Shown here piece by piece: positions 40,074 through 42,144 of a DNA stretch of 42,144 nt (within the stretch, counting starts at the first letter, position 1; every line of letters begins with the position of its first letter). Position numbers and translations under genes: made by a program. The DNA is from Streptomyces viridiviolaceus (lineage in GTDB: Bacteria > Actinomycetota > Actinomycetes > Streptomycetales > Streptomycetaceae): assembly GCF_014650995.1 (NCBI RefSeq), contig NZ_BMWA01000010.1, forward strand, positions 1-42,144, read 5' to 3'. Under the pieces are notes generated by a model. It saw nothing but the letters and a program-made list of their open reading frames with translations. It was not told the DNA's origin and did not search any database.

Positions 40074-41276
40074 TCAGCGGGGGAGGCCGCCCAGCGCCGC
40101 CAGCAGCCGCTCCACGTCCTCGCCGCAGCTGTACGGCGCGAGCCCGACGCGCACGCCGCCCTCGTCGCCCAGCCCGAGCCGGCGCGCCGCCTCCACGGCG
40201 TAGAAGGAACCGGCGGGGGCGTCGACGGCCTGCCCGGCCAGGTGCCGGGAGACGTCGGCCGGGCGCACACCCGCCACCGTGAACAGCAGGGTCGGGGTGC
40301 GCAGCCCGGCCCGCGAGTACACGGTGATCCCGCCGAGAGAAGCCAGCCCCTCCTCGATCCGCTCGCGCAGCGCGTCCTCGTGGGCCTCCAGCGCCGCGAA
40401 GGAGGCGACGAGCCGGTCCCGGCGGCTGCCCGCCGCGTCCGGCACCAGGTCCGCGAGGAAGTCGACCGCGGCGCGGGCGCCGGCCAGCAGCTCGTAGGGC
40501 AGGGTGCCCAGCTCGAAGCGCTCGGGTACGGCGTCGCTGGAGGGCAGCAGCTTGTCGGGGCGCAGGGTCTCCAGGAACTCGGGCCGGGCCGCCAGTACGC
40601 CCAGGTGCGGGCCGAGGAACTTGTACGGCGAGCACACCAGCGTGTCCGCGCCCAGCGCCGCCAGGTCGACGGCGGCGTGCGAGGCGTAGTGCACCGCGTC
40701 CACGTGCAGCAGCGCCCCGACGCCGTGCGCCAGGGCGGCGACGGCCGGGACGTCGGGCCGGGTGCCGATCAGGTTGGACGCCGCGGTGACCGCGACCAGC
40801 CGGGTGCGCGGGGAGAGCACGGCCTCGACGTGCTCGGGGCGCAGCTCCCCGGTCTCCGGGTCGAAGTCGGCCCACCGCACCGTCGCGCCGGCCGCCTGGG
40901 CCGCCTGGACCCAGGGCCTGATGTTCGAGTCGTGGTCCAGTCGGGTGACGACCACCTCGTCACCCGGCCCCCAGGTCCTGGCCAGCGTCCGGGACAGGTC
41001 GTACGCCAACTGCGTGGCGCTGCGGCCGAAGACCACGCCCCGCGGGTCGGCGCCGAGCAGGTCCGCCAGCGCCCCCCGGGCCTCCGCGACGATGTCGTCG
41101 GCGTTGCGCTCGCCCTCGGTGGTCCGCCCCCGGTTGGCCAGTGGCCGGCTCAGGGCCTCCGCGATCGCGTCGATGACCGGCTGGGGCGTCTGGGTGCCGC
41201 CGGGCGCGTCGAAGCGGGCGGAACCGGACTTCAGGGCGGGTATCCGAGAGCGGATCGCGTCGGCGTCGAGTGCCAT
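40074..41276 (-). CDS. Cysteine-desulfurase-like PLP enzyme (class V aminotransferase fold)
   Basis: 400 residues. The PLP lysine is K219 in LVCSPYKFLGPHLG; the cofactor Asp/His segment is LLHVDAVHYASHAAVDL. The N-terminal ARFDAPGGTQTPQPVIDAIAEAL and RGRTTEGERNADDIV match the cysteine desulfurase-like (TIGR01976) group, not IscS/NifS proper. A conserved loop cysteine for sulfur transfer is not obvious: CGEDVERLL lies near the C-terminus. The reaction is therefore uncertain (lyase, desulfurase or aminotransferase). It lies 38 bases after the broken racemase-like gene on the same strand, suggesting an amino-acid-derivative pathway. Confidence 0.87.
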   Translation of the reverse strand: MALDADAIRSRIPALKSGSARFDAPGGTQTPQPVIDAIAEALSRPLANRGRTTEGERNADDIVAEARGALADLLGADPRGVVFGRSATQLAYDLSRTLARTWGPGDEVVVTRLDHDSNIRPWVQAAQAAGATVRWADFDPETGELRPEHVEAVLSPRTRLVAVTAASNLIGTRPDVPAVAALAHGVGALLHVDAVHYASHAAVDLAALGADTLVCSPYKFLGPHLGVLAARPEFLETLRPDKLLPSSDAVPERFELGTLPYELLAGARAAVDFLADLVPDAAGSRRDRLVASFAALEAHEDALRERIEEGLASLGGITVYSRAGLRTPTLLFTVAGVRPADVSRHLAGQAVDAPAGSFYAVEAARRLGLGDEGGVRVGLAPYSCGEDVERLLAALGGLPR

Positions 41277-41314
41277 GTGAACTCCTGGTGGGCGCGGATG
41301 ACTTCGGTCGGGCG

Positions 41315-42035
41315 TCAGCTGACGCGGTCCTTGTGCCGGGGCGGCATGTACGTGGTGCGGCTGGGACGCACCCCGAGCCGCACCTGCGACTCCAGCCACA
41401 TGATCGCAGCTCCGGTGGGATCGACGACAGGGACGAAGACACCGTCCCGGGTCAGCCGTTCCTGGAGGGCCGCCGCCACTCCCAGCATGCCGGTGCAGCC
41501 GAGCACGACCACGTCCGCCTCCCGGGCGGCCACCGCGGCCCGGGCCTGTCCGGTCAGCGCGTCCAGCAGCCCGTCCCCGGCGTCCAGGTCGAGCACCGGG
41601 ATGTCCACCGCGCGGATGGATCCGACCCGCTCGGTCAGGCCGTAGCGGCGGACCAGGCCGTTCAGCATCGGCAGCACGTTCGGCAGCACGGTGATCACCC
41701 CCGTGCGCTCGCCGAGCGCCAGCGAGGTGAGCACGGCGGGCTCGAAGCCGCCCACCGCGGGAAGGTCCACGATTCTCCCGCGCGGCCTGCACCCCCGGAT
41801 CGCCGAAACAGCTGACGAAGACCGCGTCGGCCCCGTCCTCGGCGGCCTCGCGCACGGCGTCGAGGATGCCGGGACCGGCCAGCGCCTCGTCGTACGCGGA
41901 CTCGATGGAGGCCGTGCCGCGCGCGATGCGCCGCACCTCGACCTCCGTGCCGGGTGTGATCCAGGCGCCCACCTCCCTGCGGACCTCCTCGGTGAACGCG
42001 TCGGTGATGACCGGCAGCACGACCGTGAGCTTCAC
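41315..42035 (-). pseudogene. Asp/Glu/hydantoin racemase-like gene with a one-base frameshift
   Basis: Two overlapping frames make up one family protein. From GTG 42035 (GGAGG six bases upstream) it reads KLTVVLPVITDAFTEEVRREVG to VFVSCFGDPGVQAARE, with the first catalytic-type Cys. It then continues in another frame as IVDLPAVGGFEPAV to VVVLGCTGMLGVAAAL, the second Cys, ending at 41315. One surplus A on the coding strand (T at 41773 or 41774) explains the break: without it the text reads ARE-IVDLPAVGG, and the gene would be 239 residues, the family's usual size. Family members racemise aspartate, glutamate or hydantoins by a two-Cys mechanism. Either a recent pseudogene or a sequencing/assembly error. 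Confidence 0.85.
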
Positions 42036-42144
42036 AGCACCTCCAGGAGCGGCGGAACGACGTGACACACACCCTGCGAGCGGGCGCCGGCGCCCACAAG
42101 GTGCCGCCTGCCCGGTCGTCGGGGCCGGGCTGTGTGACCGGCAC

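Noticed and set aside
42036..42144. A further gene start at the right edge
   Set aside because: Only about 110 bases are available and the open frame there is a shadow of the racemase-like gene; nothing can be supported.

Overview
The window is high-GC actinobacterial DNA, almost certainly from a Streptomyces chromosome. The signs are third-position G/C bias, frequent GTG starts, and long antisense open frames caused by GC. The gene families also fit: SARP regulator, mycothiol-type DinB/maleylpyruvate isomerase proteins, deazaflavin (F420) nitroreductase-like protein, geranylgeranyl-reductase family, and CUT1 sugar transporters without their own ATPase. No phage, transposase, integrase, CRISPR array or rRNA was seen. 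One tRNA-like structure lies in the only long gene-free stretch (22022-22611).

Left third (1-12.4 kb), mostly single genes and small units: the 3' part of etfA; a DUF6986 aldolase/citrate-lyase-like gene behind a candidate IclR-type operator; a LacI repressor plus a GGCT-like gene, divergent from a ROK sugar kinase across a palindromic operator; a small secreted peptide; a TmrB-like P-loop domain fused to a Nudix hydrolase; an MBL-fold hydrolase; an M20 dipeptidase; a geranylgeranyl-reductase-family flavoprotein; and a deazaflavin nitroreductase-like gene divergent from a TetR regulator, with three TetR-type sites between them.

Middle (11.6-23.3 kb), regulators and membrane transport: a short SARP divergent from an MMPL exporter with three 12-bp direct repeats between them; a NarL-type two-component pair; a DHA2-type MFS exporter divergent from a MarR regulator over a near-perfect 27-bp inverted repeat; a second MFS protein with a clear leaderless promoter; two MDMPI/DinB-type proteins; and a dienelactone-hydrolase-like protein with Ser instead of Cys as nucleophile.

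Right third (23.3-40.1 kb), a carbohydrate-utilisation region of two adjoining modules. Module A: LacI repressor, two matching operators, Tat-type lipoprotein binding protein, two permeases, cytoplasmic GH2, and a secreted sialidase-fold protein with a ricin-type lectin domain. A ROK-type repressor follows. Module B: GH1 beta-glycosidase, two permeases and a lipoprotein binding protein on the minus strand, divergent from a YicI-type GH31 alpha-xylosidase. The alpha-xylosidase plus GH1 suggests uptake and intracellular breakdown of xyloglucan-type oligosaccharides. Neither transporter has an ATP-binding subunit; in Streptomyces such systems are known to share MsiK. The window ends with a PLP cysteine-desulfurase-like gene and an upstream Asp/Glu/hydantoin-racemase-like gene broken by a one-base frameshift.
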